This document shows, piece by piece, positions 6,331-6,410 of a stretch of 6,410 bases of DNA. Made by a program: the position numbers and the translations under genes. The stretch comes from Frankiales bacterium. Lineage in GTDB: Bacteria > Actinomycetota > Actinomycetes > Mycobacteriales > SCTD01. The stretch is from positions 1 to 6,410 of the forward strand of contig JAOPVD010000058.1 of the NCBI GenBank assembly GCA_025966295.1, in the 5' to 3' direction. The notes below the pieces were generated by a model that saw only the letters and a program-made list of their open reading frames with translations, was not told the origin of the DNA and made no database searches. The stretch's first letter is position 1; the number at the start of each line of letters is the position of its first letter.

Positions 6331-6410
6331 GTGAGCCCGCTCGAGCAGTCCCTCGCCGACGGGCCGGGCTGGCCGGCCGGCGCGCCGCACGAGGGCCCGC
6401 TGTCGGGGGT
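6331..6410 (+). CDS. Possible start of a further gene, running off the window
   Basis: From the GTG at 6331 the frame stays open to the end of the window, encoding MSPLEQSLADGPGWPAGAPHEGPLSG and onward. Every third codon position over these 26 codons is G or C, which fits coding use here better than the neighbouring plus-strand frame. I do not recognise the sequence, and 26 residues are too few for a family call. No clear Shine-Dalgarno precedes the GTG (upstream bases read TTCGCCGG). It could be a leaderless or differently started gene, or not a gene at all. Confidence 0.4.
   Translation, partial: MSPLEQSLADGPGWPAGAPHEGPLSG

Noticed and set aside
6371..6386. Abutting 8-base rare-cutter palindromes GGCCGGCC and GGCGCGCC, looking like a cloning linker
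   Set aside because: Both sites are common by chance in DNA of this composition. They fall within an open frame with normal codon use for the window, and no vector-like sequence surrounds them.

Overview
The window is very GC-rich, with codon third positions almost all G or C. Together with GTG starts, a LysX/MprF-type lysyltransferase and a stand-alone 5'-3' exonuclease, this points to a high-GC actinobacterium. A Geodermatophilaceae- or Frankia-like lineage is possible, but that is only an impression from protein style. Coding density is high. There is no gap longer than 300 bases, and I see no rRNA, tRNA, CRISPR array, insertion sequence or phage gene.

Layout. (1) Bases 1-366 (+) are the 3' end of a phosphatidylglycerol lysyltransferase-type gene. 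(2) It converges with a minus-strand pair: a 5'-3' exonuclease (2981 to 2070) followed by glycerol-3-phosphate dehydrogenase glpD (2068 to 368). These two are separated by one base and probably cotranscribed. (3) A 101-base divergent intergenic region (2982-3082) holds a perfect 19-base palindrome. (4) A plus-strand group follows: an acyl-CoA dehydrogenase (3083-4228), an Lrp/AsnC-family regulator overlapping it by 4 bases (4225-4680), and, after a 68-base structured leader, a 12-helix MFS transporter (4749-6281). (5) A hairpin lies after the transporter, and the last 80 bases may open another gene that runs off the window.

How the genes may work together. GlpD is a membrane-associated FAD enzyme that passes electrons from glycerol-3-phosphate to quinone; its exonuclease neighbour is probably a neighbour by position rather than by pathway. 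The acyl-CoA dehydrogenase, Lrp-type sensor and MFS permease look like a small catabolic module: uptake of a small carbon compound, one oxidation step on an acyl-CoA, and a ligand-responsive regulator. The substrate cannot be read from the sequence.

The families are all known ones, and I do not see strong evidence for an undescribed system. The points that most deserve a second look are the intergenic palindrome, the structured leader before the transporter, and the tightly coupled dehydrogenase-regulator pair.
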